Part shown: in pieces, positions 36,648-45,795 of the stretch | How the letters are laid out: every line of letters begins with the position of its first letter | How positions within the stretch are numbered: position 1 is the stretch's first letter | DNA from: DSVZ01 sp037439785 | Lineage (GTDB): Bacteria; Verrucomicrobiota; Verrucomicrobiia; Limisphaerales; J093 | DNA length: 64,000 bases | NCBI GenBank assembly: GCA_037439785.1 | Contig: JBBIVJ010000003.1 | Span: 94,066-158,065 of the forward strand | Reading direction: 5' to 3' | Notes under the pieces: model-generated | What the model was told of the DNA's origin: nothing | What the model saw: the letters and a program-made list of their open reading frames with translations, nothing else | Database searches by the model: none | Position numbers and translations under genes: made by a program

Positions 36648-38738
36648 TCAGGTCAGGGCGGAGCGGACTGCGCCCCCCACCGTGAAGTGCTGCGCCACCA
36701 CCTCGGGTTGGGCGGCGCTGACCTCGGGAAACTCGCGCTCGAGCACTTCGCCAGTGCGCCGGTGATAATCCCGCCGCGTGGCCTGGAGCAGGGAGTGGTA
36801 GGCCGCTTCCTGGACCAGGGCATGCTTGAACACATACGTCGCCGGCACGCCCGTCCCCCGGCGGGCGATCAACCCCGCCGTCGTCAACCGCCCCAGGCCG
36901 GCCGCCACGTCGTTCAACCCCGCCCCCGCGGCGGCCTCGAGGATGTCCTGCCGGAACTCGCGGCCCAGCACCGCCCCCCATTGGGCCAGGGGCTTGGCGC
37001 TGCCCAGCCGGTCCAGGCGCGCCATGAGCGAGTCCTGCAACGTGGCGGGGATGGCCTCGCCCCACGCGGTCGCCGGGCGCCCTCCGCTCCCGCCGCCGGT
37101 CTCGCCCGCTCCGGTCTCGACAAGCATTTGGGTCAGTTCCTCAACAAACAACGGCACCCCGTCCGTGCGCCGGGCGATTTCCCGCGCCGTCGCTGCCGAC
37201 AGGGCCCGCTCCCCGGCCACAGCCCCCACCAGGCGCACGACGTCTTTCTCCTCCAGCCGGCTCACCGTCCACACCCGCCCCCCATCCCCCAGCGGCCAGG
37301 GGGGCTGGAATTCCGGTCGGCCGGTCAGCAAGAGGAGCAACCGGTGGGTCCCGTGCGCCTGGATGATGCCCCCCAGCACCTCCAGGGTGGAGGGATCGGC
37401 CCAGTGCAGGTCCTCGACGATCAGGAGCGTCGGCTCCCGCTCCGCCACCTGGAGCAGCCAGGTAGTCAGCGCCTCGAGCGTCTTTTGCCGCCGACGCGGC
37501 AGGGGCAGATCGCGGCTGGGATGGTGCACCGGCACCGGAAGTTCAAACAACGGTGCCAGCAGCGGGACCACTTCCTCCCCGGCCAGACCGTCCTGCACCA
37601 GCCGCGCCTCCAGCCGCCCCCACCGCACTGCCGGAGGGTCCGGCCGGGTCAGGTCCAGCTTGCGGCTGATGAGATCGGTGATCGGCGCAAAGGCGCTGTT
37701 TTGGCGGTACGGCGAACACTGGCAGTCCAGCACCCGCGCCGCGGGAGGCTGGATTTCGCGCGCCAGGGTGTCCACCAGCCGGGACTTGCCAATGCCCGGT
37801 TCCCCGGAAAGCAGCACCCAGCGGGGACGTCCGGCCAGCACCTCCCGCCAGGTGTCCCGCAACCACGCCAGTTCGGTCTGCCGGCCGACCAGGGGAGAAA
37901 GCCCCGCCGCGGCGGTGGCTTCCCAGCGGGAGGCCATGCCAGATTCCCCCTGCAGGCGATACAGCCGCAGCGGACGAGCCAGCCCTTTGAGCGTGTGCTG
38001 GCCGAGGTCCTCGCATAGCATCACCGGCGTCACCAACCGGCAGGTGGCGGCGGTGAGCAGCGCGCTGTTGCGCGGTGCCAGGGCTTGAATCCGCGCGGCA
38101 ATGTTCGGGGTTTCGCCCGTGGCCAGCGGCGTTTGCAGGCGGTCTCCCACCAGATGCTCGACCACCACCGTCCCCGTGTGCAGCCCCAGCCGCACGCCCA
38201 CCTCCAGCCCCAGCTCCTCCTGGAAGGTCCGGTTCAAGGCGGCCACGCGCTCCAGGATGTTCAGCGCCGTCCGCGCCGCCCGGCACGCGCTGTCTTCACG
38301 GGCCTCGGGGTAGCCGAAGAAGATCAGCACCCCGTCGCCCAGGTACTGGGCCAGGTACCCGCCAAAGCGTTCGGCCGCCTCCGCGCACGCGGTCTGGTAG
38401 GCCCGGATCAGCCGTCGCAACACTTCCGGGTCCAGGCTCTCGGACAGGGCGGTGGACTCCATCAAATCCGCAAACAGCACCGTCAACTGCCGCCGCTCCG
38501 CCCCGCCCCCCGCCGCGTCAGCCGCGGCCACCGGCCGCTCCCCTGGCGGGGTGGCCTTCGCCGGCACGGGCTCCGGCGCCGGCGGGCTCAACGGCTGACC
38601 ACACCCCCCGCAAAAACGCGCTCGCAAGGGATTCGCAAAGCCACAGGCCGCGCAGGACCGCGACAAATTCGCGCCGCAAGCCACGCAGAATCCTGCATGG
38701 GCGGGGACTTCTGCCTTGCATTGGGGACAACGCGGCAT
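36648..38738 (-). CDS. Zinc-ribbon, guanylate/adenylate cyclase, AAA ATPase signalling protein (N-terminal part)
   Basis: 696 residues to the TGA. Residues 1-50 have two zinc-ribbon knuckles (CPQCKAEVPAHAGFCVACG and CAACGF...FCGGCG). Residues 80-250 are a class III nucleotide cyclase homology domain with the metal Asp in TVLFADLMEST and LGDGVLIFFGYPEA. From about residue 290 an AAA_16-type ATPase follows, with Walker A GEPGIGKSRL and Walker B LLIVEDLHWADPST. The sequence ends abruptly in QHFTVGGAVRSALT, within the helical linker before the TPRs. The full family senses signals through the TPRs and makes cAMP or binds nucleotides. It stands first in the oxygenase/FadL operon, so it could regulate it. 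Confidence 0.85.
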   Translation of the reverse strand: MPRCPQCKAEVPAHAGFCVACGANLSRSCAACGFANPLRARFCGGCGQPLSPPAPEPVPAKATPPGERPVAAADAAGGGAERRQLTVLFADLMESTALSESLDPEVLRRLIRAYQTACAEAAERFGGYLAQYLGDGVLIFFGYPEAREDSACRAARTALNILERVAALNRTFQEELGLEVGVRLGLHTGTVVVEHLVGDRLQTPLATGETPNIAARIQALAPRNSALLTAATCRLVTPVMLCEDLGQHTLKGLARPLRLYRLQGESGMASRWEATAAAGLSPLVGRQTELAWLRDTWREVLAGRPRWVLLSGEPGIGKSRLVDTLAREIQPPAARVLDCQCSPYRQNSAFAPITDLISRKLDLTRPDPPAVRWGRLEARLVQDGLAGEEVVPLLAPLFELPVPVHHPSRDLPLPRRRQKTLEALTTWLLQVAEREPTLLIVEDLHWADPSTLEVLGGIIQAHGTHRLLLLLTGRPEFQPPWPLGDGGRVWTVSRLEEKDVVRLVGAVAGERALSAATAREIARRTDGVPLFVEELTQMLVETGAGETGGGSGGRPATAWGEAIPATLQDSLMARLDRLGSAKPLAQWGAVLGREFRQDILEAAAGAGLNDVAAGLGRLTTAGLIARRGTGVPATYVFKHALVQEAAYHSLLQATRRDYHRRTGEVLEREFPEVSAAQPEVVAQHFTVGGAVRSALT

Positions 38739-38981
38739 GGAAAACAGCCCGCTCCGGACGCCCGATTCTCAGCCCGACCCTGTCCATCCCTAACCGCCCG
38801 GGCAAGGGATGGCAACAGGATTCTTAACGACTCCATCAGCATTGTATGTCTTTGGGACGCCCCTCGGCCGGTCACCGGATTGCGGGGTGGCCCCGGGCCG
38901 GCTGCCAGGGCTGGAAGCCGCCGCGGTCAGATGGCGGCCCACCGTTCCGCCGCCTCACGCTGCCGGCTCCACCTTCTGCGG

Positions 38982-41900
38982 TCAGGGCAGGGCTGGCGTG
39001 ACGAGCAGGTAGAAACGCTGCGTGCCGACTGGAGGGTCGGTGGGATCGGTCAGCTCGACCCGGTGGGGCACGGGTTCCGCGGCGAGGTCGGTCCACTTCA
39101 CCCACTGCCCCTCGGTCAGGCTGTCCCGACGCAGCACGGTGTAGGTACGGTCGGCGGCGGCCCCGAACCGCAGTTGCACCCCGCCGCCGGGGAGGAGGTG
39201 GACACTCAACGCCAGCGTGCTGGCGGGGTCATCGGGGCGGGTGCCGGCCAGGTATTCGGCGCGGTTGCTCAAGCCGTCACCGTCCGGGTCTGCGTCGGCA
39301 TCGGCGGGGTTGTGCGCCTCCAGGCCGTAGAGTTGTTCCCACGCATCGGGCAGGCCGTCGCCGTCGTTGTCGCCCGGCGGGAGGGGGCCGTTGCTGACGC
39401 CGGGCGTGCCACCATTGGGGAAGCGGGCCAGGCTCGGGCCGCCATCGGGCAGACGACCTTCGGAAGCGTCCGGGTCCTGGGGACCAAAGGTGACGGTGTC
39501 CAGCGGTTCGCCGGCGGCGTCGAACAACCCCAGGGCTTCGCCGTCGGCGTCCAGACGGAAGTTGACGTGGTCGGCGCCGGCGCCGGCGTTGCCGTCGGCG
39601 TAGAAAACCACGAAGGCGCGCGGGCCGATGAACGACAGCGGCGGCAGCGCGTGTCGGGTGCGGTCGTTGAGGTTGTCGGTCAGGTGCAGGCCGCCCAGGG
39701 CGACCGGGGCCGGCTCGGGGTTGAACAATTCGAACCAGTCATCGCCGCTGGCGGGCCGGGCCATCCATTCATTGAGGCGGAGGCGGTGGGGATCATCGAG
39801 GAGAACCGGCACGTTGGGAGCGCCGGGGCTGGGGCGGATCAACTGCCAGGGGCCGGAGCCATCGGGCACGCGGCCCAAGGGCAGGTCCGGTGCCTGCAAG
39901 CCGAAGTGCAGCGCATCCAGCAGGCCGCCGCCGCGGTCGGGGCGGTCGTACAGAAAGACCGCGCCGCCGGTGCCGGGCAGGTCGAAGCCGGTGTTGGTGG
40001 CGGAGGCGGGCAGGCGGGTTTCGCATTCCAGGACGAGGTAACCGTGCGGCGGCACGAGGGTGCCGGCGGGAAAGACGTAGCGGCGCGGAGTGGCGGCGTC
40101 CGGGGTAAGGCTGCAATCGCTCAAATCGGCCGGGGTGTCGCCGGGGTTGTAGAGTTCCAGCCAGTCGGGGGTGAGGCCGGCGGCGTTGGTGAAGGAGGCG
40201 TTGCGGGCCAGGACTTCGTTCAGGTGCACGGCGGCGGCCTCGACGGTGTTGGTCACGGTCAGGACCGCGTCCAGGCGGAGGGCGAAGGCCAGGTCGGAGC
40301 TGCCCGAGCCGGACTGGTGCACTTCGACGGCCAGGAGGTTTTCGCCCTCGCGAAGCGGGCCGGCCGCGAAGTCAAAGGGTCCTTCCAGCCGCGCGTTGTC
40401 CACGGCGCTGTCGGCGCGCGTGTCATGGGCGGGGGTGGAGGCGGAGAGGTTCAGGCGGTACACGGGCTGGCCGTTGAGCCAGACCAGGGCGCCGTCGTCA
40501 ATGAAGGTCTGCAGCCGCAGGGTCATACCGGCGGGGTTGGTGGGGCAGAGGAACCGGGTGCGGAAGTAGTAGGTGATCTGGCCGAGGGTGAGCGGGGTGT
40601 TGAAGGGCAGGGCCAGCGTGCCGGTGTCGCGGCCCAGCGGCGCGGCGCCGGTGGGCCAGGCCGTGTCCACAAAGCCCTCACCGGCCCAGCCGGGACCCGG
40701 GGCGCCGCTCGGCCAGTAGCTCCAGGTGTTGGTCAGACTCACCAGCGGGAAGAGCAGGGTGGTGACCGTGGTTTGCGGGCCGCCGGGGTTTGCCCCGCCG
40801 GGAGTGGGCTGGTCGAAGGCGGCGATGGCGTCGCTGCCATCGGGCCGGCGGCCCTCGGAGCGGTCTGGTTCCTGCGGGCCGTAGAGGAGGCAATCGAGCA
40901 CCTGGTCCGGAAGGGCGGCGCCGGGGGGCAGGCCGGCCGGGTCGGTTGCGGGGCGAAACAGGCTCAGCGCACCGCCCGCGGCCGCCAGCCGGAAGCCCAG
41001 GTGGTCGGCGCCCTTTTCCACCGCGCCATCCGCGAGAAAGACCGCGTGGCCGTGGCCGGCGATGAAGCTCAGCGGGGGCAGCACGCTGGCGGGCACGCCC
41101 AGGGCGTGCACCCCGGGGAGGTCGGTCGGGCAGAGGGGCAGGTCGCTGAGCGCCAGCCCGCCCAGGGCAACAGGCCGCGGGTCGCGGTTGTACAACTCGA
41201 CGTAGTCATCGCGGAACACGCTGCCGGAAGCCGTCAGCCATTCGTTGAGGCGCAGCGCGGCGGGGTTGCCCAGCGGCACGGCGAGGTTGGGGGCGCCGAA
41301 GCTCGGCCGGCTCAGGCCCCAGCTCCCGTCGGCCAGCCGACCGAGCGAGAGGTCGGGCACCTGCAGGCCGAAGCGCACCGCGTCCAGCAACACCCCGCCA
41401 CGCGCGGGGGCGTCGGTCAGGTACAGCGCATCGCCGGTTTGCTTGAGGGCAAAGCCCAGATGGAGGCCGGAGGTGTTGGTACGTTCGTCCGCGGCGAGCA
41501 CCAGATAACCGCCGGCCGGTATCACCGTGCCCGGCGGGAAAACGAAGGCATACGGCACGGCCGGGTCGGTACTCAGGCCGCAGCCGCCCAGGTCCACGGG
41601 GTCGGGGCCGGGGTTGACAAGTTCCACCAGGTCCGGCGTGGCGCCGTCGAGGACCCACGCGGTGTTCCGGGCCAGCAGCTCGTTCAGGCGCACGGTCGGT
41701 TGGGGCGGCACAAAGTCCGGGTCCACCACCCAGCTTGCCACCGTCGGTGCGGCGTCTTCCCCGTACAGGGGGTCGTCCTGGTAGAAGCCGCTGTCGCGGC
41801 GGCCGCTGACTTCGAGTCGGTGGGGGCCGGGGGCGAGGCCCTCCAGGCGCAGCGGTTCGGCGATGGGTTGCTCGGGACTCCACGGGCCGTCGTCCAGGCG

Positions 41901-44900
41901 CCAGCGGTAATGGGTGTAGCCCGCGCCGGCGGGCCAACCGGCCGTGGGAATGCCCGCCCCGGTGTGGTTGGGGCCGACGCTCAGGATCAGGTTCGAGCCG
42001 GCCGTGATTCCTCCCGCCGGCAGGCCGCCGAGGCTGACGCCGGCGATGCGGTGGGCGCCGAGGTTCATCCCCAGCGTCCCGGCGCCGCGGGCAGGCGAGG
42101 CGGGCAGAGGCGTCAGCCAATCCCACATGACCTGGGCGTCGGCCCAGGAGGTGAACTCGGTTTCCTCCAGCCGCGGCACGTACCGCAGGAGGGGGTCGGC
42201 CAGAAGATTGCCGCCGCCGGGGCCGTCCCAGGGCAGGGACAGGAGGTTGTTGGTGAAGGTCACGGTGGCGGCGGGATCGGGGTTGCGGACCAGCTTTTCG
42301 GCGTCGAAGACGAGGTTGCCCTCGAGGTAGAAGCCGGCGCCGGAGCTGGTGCCCTCGTCGGCCAGGTTGATCACGCCGCCGTCGGTGTCCAGGCCCCCCT
42401 GGCGGGTTTGGCGGACGATGGTGTTGTGCAAGAGCCCGTAGAAATTGCCCTGCTTGGCGGTGGTGGCCTGGTCGCAATCGAAGAACAGGTTGTTGACGAT
42501 TGTGACTTCGGAAGTGCGCCCGCTGTTGCTGCCGCTGCTGACGCCGCTGGAGGAATCCGGCGAGCCGTTGCGGTGGGCGTGGAGGAAGAGGTTGCCCTCG
42601 ACCCAGGCGTCGGTGCCGTCCAGGTCCACGTGGTCGTCGCTGGCGCCCAGGAAGACGTTGTGGAGGAACTGCACGACAGGCTGGTCCGGACGGTTGCCGC
42701 CGGTGAAGTCCACCACGTCGTTGTAGCCCTGGGTGCGGCCGAAAAAGTTGCGCCGGAAAATCCCGTACCCGTCGGCCCGGACGCCGCCGGTACCGTGGGC
42801 CGGCTCGAAGGCGGCGGTGGCGGAGGGGAACGTGCAGTGCTGGACCACGAACGACGCCGCGTCCAGCGAGAGGTACTGGCGGTCGGTGGTGCCGAAGGTC
42901 ACGTGGTCCAGGAACACCGTCCCCCCCACCGCGTGCACGGCGGTGTCGCCGTTGCCCTCGAGGTGGACGTACACCAGCCGGCTCTCCGGCGAGCCGACCG
43001 AGCCGTTGATCACGATCCCGCCCCAGGCCGCGGTGCTCCCCGGAGGCCGTGTGAAGAAAATCGGCGCCGCGGCCGTGCCTTCGGCCAGGAGCCGGCCGCC
43101 GTCGGCCACGACCAGATTCGCGCCGGCGTCCAGCGAAACCGAAACGCCCGGTTCAAGGGTGAGGGTGACTCCGGCCGGGATGGTGAGCGTGTCGGTGATC
43201 CGGTACGGGCCGGCCGCGGCCGACCAGGTGGCATTCGCCGACAAGGTGCCGGTGAAGGTCTGTTCCGTGTCGTCCGCGTACCAGATGTCCACGGTGGTGG
43301 TGGCGAGCGGCGCGGCTTGCGCATCGCGCGCCTCAATCACCACGCGGTTGAAGCCGGGTCGCAAGGGCACCGCCTCCGCCCGCCAGCCACCGGTCCAGGC
43401 CGTCCAGTTGGCCGGGCTGCCGCCAACGTGGACGGTGCGGGTCTCGAGGGCGTTGGCGGTGCCCTCTAGCGTGACCGTGGCGGCGGCGGTGAAGTACAGG
43501 CCGTTGGTGGCGGACAGGCCAAGGTTGGTCACCACCAGGCGCTGCGGGATTTGGGACGGGACAAACTCGCGCCGCTGGGCGGCGAAGTCCTTGATCGCGG
43601 TGCGCAACGTGTCCGGGGCCAGGCCCTCCAGGGTGCGATCCACCAGCCGCGGGAAGACGTCGGGGGCGAAGAGCGTGTCGGCCAGGTGCTTCAGGGTTCG
43701 GAAATAGACCGGGGCGAACTCGGGGTGGGTCATGAAGCGGCGCAGGACCGGGTTGGCGTTCATGCGCCAGAGGCTGTCGGTGACGCGCCCGGCGGTGTCG
43801 CCCTGGCCCAGCAAGGTGTCCAGGTCGTAGGGCAGGAGTTGGGCGCGGGGGTCGGCCACGCCGAAGTACAGGAAGTAATCGTCGCCCTCGCCGTCGCCGT
43901 TGTTGCCGTTGGCCAGGTTGGTCTCCTTGTTGTCCGCCAGCGTCTCGAGGGCGAAGTAGAGCATCCATTCCTCGACGTTGACCGCCTCGCGCACGGCGGC
44001 GGCGTAGGTGGCGTCCGGCTCGCGGTCCAGCACGCGGGTCAGGCCGATGAGGTCGCGCCAATCGTCTTCGCTGACGTTGGTGCGCTTGAAGTAATTTTCG
44101 CGGTACGGCGCCGGGTCCTCGCCCTCGAAGTGGAGGTCGGCGCCGGGGGCGCGCAGGCGGATGCCGCGATAAAGGTTGCCGGAGCTGTCCAGCGGGAAGA
44201 CGTGGGCGGCGAATTCGCTGTTGAGGACCTCGTTGGCCACGTAGAAGCCGTAGGTGGGCGGGCCGGTGCCGGCCAGGTCGGTGTGGTTGACCCGCACCCG
44301 CACCGGCCGGGCGGACTGGATGGGCAGGCCGGCGGCGCGGTACAGCGCACTGCCCAGGAGCTGGAGGGGCGTGTACTGGCTGTTGAGGTTCAGGGCCGAG
44401 ACCTCCTGCCAGAGGTCGTCGTTGCGGAAGTTGACGCGGAAACTTTGCGGGCGCTTGCCGCGGCTGCCGTTGCCGCGGTTGCGGACGCCCACGTTGTAGC
44501 GGAGCGCCACCTCCCCGCCGTCGCAACTGAGGAAGGTGGCGTTGAACCGGGCGTGGCTGCGGCTGTTGCTGGCATTGATTTGTTGCAGCTCGGCCAGGTC
44601 CGTCGCGCGCAGGATCAACCGGCACTCGGGCAGCGGGCCGGGGGCGGGCGGCGTGTCGTCCACCTGGTACAGGAGGTTCGCCACCTGGGCCGGGTTGCCG
44701 TCCTCGCTGACCGGCTCCGGGAAGGTACGCGTGTGGCCGGTGGCGTCGGCCGCCACGAGGTAAAACTCGATCACCGTGCCGTCGGGCGCGGGCGGCACCA
44801 CCGCCCCAAACACCCCGTCGCCGGCGGCGCCGTCGCCCTGCTGCCCGTCGTCGCGCATGGCCAGGGCCGTGAAAGCCGGGTCACCGTCCCGGCGGTAGTA

Positions 44901-45674
44901 GAGGGTGGCGGTCAGGCCGACGGCGGTTTCATCAAGCAGGCGGGCGGTGACGGCGACCGCGTCGGTCGAGCGGGGCAGCCGGGGGAAATGCGAGGGCCGG
45001 AGGATGAGGGGGGCGGTGTCAGCCTGCGCCACCGAATTGGGCGCGCCCGGGGTACCGTGGGGCACCCGGCTGGGCCGCCAGTTTTGGCCGTGGGCGCCGG
45101 GCAGGGCAAGGTTGACCAATTCGAGCGAGCGCCCGCCGCCATCGGCCGGCGAATTCCACCGCAGCCCGCGGTGCCCGTAATCCTCCGGCGCCCGCTCGCG
45201 CACCGCCCAGTCGCCCTCGTCGGCGTAGCGCACCGCGTCCACGCGCCGCCCGGCGGCGTCCACCAGTTCGAGCAACTGGCCGCTGTTGCTGAGGATGCCG
45301 TCCCAGGGACCGACCACCTGGGTGACACCAGGATGGAGTTGGGCGAAGACCGCGAGGTCGGCGGCCACGGCCAGGTAACCACCCGGCGGGACGGTGACCG
45401 CGGGGAAGGTGAACCGCACCCCGGTGGTGAAGCTCCAGCCGGCCAGGTTTACCGGGTCGGGGTCGGGGTTGTGGAGCTCGACGAACTCCTCCCGCACGTC
45501 CTCGCTGGCGGGATGGTATATCAGCTCCGTGATGCGGACGCCGGCCACCCCACGTCCCGACAGGGCAAGCGCCAGGGCCAGGCCGCACAGACCGCGAGCT
45601 GCGCAGTTCGACCACGCCCCGGACAAAACCACAGCGCCTCCCAGAAGAGAAGACACGACCCTTGAATAGCACAT
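38982..45674 (-). CDS. Giant secreted CotH kinase-like, beta-helix and lamin-tail protein
   Basis: About 2230 residues with a signal peptide. Approximate domain order: lamin-tail domain (48-165), Ig-like segment, CotH domain (385-730; LRYNVGVRNRGNGSRGKRPQ, then YFLYFGV and QLLPYDLDTLLGQ), right-handed beta-helix (about 840-1170), two lamin-tail domains (1310-1560), a jelly-roll-like region (1600-1800), two more lamin-tail domains, a calcium-binding TSP3-like stretch (GDNDGDGLPDAWEQ...DADPDGDGLS) and a C-terminal TYTVLRRDSL module. CotH proteins have a kinase-like fold that phosphorylates spore coat proteins in Bacillus; here it is probably a surface protein. The start was set at the ATG at 45674, before the hydrophobic region. 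Confidence 0.88.
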   Translation of the reverse strand: MCYSRVVSSLLGGAVVLSGAWSNCAARGLCGLALALALSGRGVAGVRITELIYHPASEDVREEFVELHNPDPDPVNLAGWSFTTGVRFTFPAVTVPPGGYLAVAADLAVFAQLHPGVTQVVGPWDGILSNSGQLLELVDAAGRRVDAVRYADEGDWAVRERAPEDYGHRGLRWNSPADGGGRSLELVNLALPGAHGQNWRPSRVPHGTPGAPNSVAQADTAPLILRPSHFPRLPRSTDAVAVTARLLDETAVGLTATLYYRRDGDPAFTALAMRDDGQQGDGAAGDGVFGAVVPPAPDGTVIEFYLVAADATGHTRTFPEPVSEDGNPAQVANLLYQVDDTPPAPGPLPECRLILRATDLAELQQINASNSRSHARFNATFLSCDGGEVALRYNVGVRNRGNGSRGKRPQSFRVNFRNDDLWQEVSALNLNSQYTPLQLLGSALYRAAGLPIQSARPVRVRVNHTDLAGTGPPTYGFYVANEVLNSEFAAHVFPLDSSGNLYRGIRLRAPGADLHFEGEDPAPYRENYFKRTNVSEDDWRDLIGLTRVLDREPDATYAAAVREAVNVEEWMLYFALETLADNKETNLANGNNGDGEGDDYFLYFGVADPRAQLLPYDLDTLLGQGDTAGRVTDSLWRMNANPVLRRFMTHPEFAPVYFRTLKHLADTLFAPDVFPRLVDRTLEGLAPDTLRTAIKDFAAQRREFVPSQIPQRLVVTNLGLSATNGLYFTAAATVTLEGTANALETRTVHVGGSPANWTAWTGGWRAEAVPLRPGFNRVVIEARDAQAAPLATTTVDIWYADDTEQTFTGTLSANATWSAAAGPYRITDTLTIPAGVTLTLEPGVSVSLDAGANLVVADGGRLLAEGTAAAPIFFTRPPGSTAAWGGIVINGSVGSPESRLVYVHLEGNGDTAVHAVGGTVFLDHVTFGTTDRQYLSLDAASFVVQHCTFPSATAAFEPAHGTGGVRADGYGIFRRNFFGRTQGYNDVVDFTGGNRPDQPVVQFLHNVFLGASDDHVDLDGTDAWVEGNLFLHAHRNGSPDSSSGVSSGSNSGRTSEVTIVNNLFFDCDQATTAKQGNFYGLLHNTIVRQTRQGGLDTDGGVINLADEGTSSGAGFYLEGNLVFDAEKLVRNPDPAATVTFTNNLLSLPWDGPGGGNLLADPLLRYVPRLEETEFTSWADAQVMWDWLTPLPASPARGAGTLGMNLGAHRIAGVSLGGLPAGGITAGSNLILSVGPNHTGAGIPTAGWPAGAGYTHYRWRLDDGPWSPEQPIAEPLRLEGLAPGPHRLEVSGRRDSGFYQDDPLYGEDAAPTVASWVVDPDFVPPQPTVRLNELLARNTAWVLDGATPDLVELVNPGPDPVDLGGCGLSTDPAVPYAFVFPPGTVIPAGGYLVLAADERTNTSGLHLGFALKQTGDALYLTDAPARGGVLLDAVRFGLQVPDLSLGRLADGSWGLSRPSFGAPNLAVPLGNPAALRLNEWLTASGSVFRDDYVELYNRDPRPVALGGLALSDLPLCPTDLPGVHALGVPASVLPPLSFIAGHGHAVFLADGAVEKGADHLGFRLAAAGGALSLFRPATDPAGLPPGAALPDQVLDCLLYGPQEPDRSEGRRPDGSDAIAAFDQPTPGGANPGGPQTTVTTLLFPLVSLTNTWSYWPSGAPGPGWAGEGFVDTAWPTGAAPLGRDTGTLALPFNTPLTLGQITYYFRTRFLCPTNPAGMTLRLQTFIDDGALVWLNGQPVYRLNLSASTPAHDTRADSAVDNARLEGPFDFAAGPLREGENLLAVEVHQSGSGSSDLAFALRLDAVLTVTNTVEAAAVHLNEVLARNASFTNAAGLTPDWLELYNPGDTPADLSDCSLTPDAATPRRYVFPAGTLVPPHGYLVLECETRLPASATNTGFDLPGTGGAVFLYDRPDRGGGLLDALHFGLQAPDLPLGRVPDGSGPWQLIRPSPGAPNVPVLLDDPHRLRLNEWMARPASGDDWFELFNPEPAPVALGGLHLTDNLNDRTRHALPPLSFIGPRAFVVFYADGNAGAGADHVNFRLDADGEALGLFDAAGEPLDTVTFGPQDPDASEGRLPDGGPSLARFPNGGTPGVSNGPLPPGDNDGDGLPDAWEQLYGLEAHNPADADADPDGDGLSNRAEYLAGTRPDDPASTLALSVHLLPGGGVQLRFGAAADRTYTVLRRDSLTEGQWVKWTDLAAEPVPHRVELTDPTDPPVGTQRFYLLVTPALP

Positions 45675-45795
45675 CACCTTGGCGAGCAAGCAAGCGCGTT
45701 GCCAACCACGCGCGGCGGCGGACAGCCTCTCCGCCGGCTCACGCCCGCCCCACATGTTTTCCGGCCGACGTGATCGGCCCGTTCCGGGGCCGCCT

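Noticed and set aside
38085..43469. Plus-strand open frame of about 1794 codons opposite the cyclase and CotH genes
   Set aside because: The composition is Gly/Val/Ala/His-rich, which is typical of the antisense of GC-rich genes, while the minus strand carries clear CotH domains.
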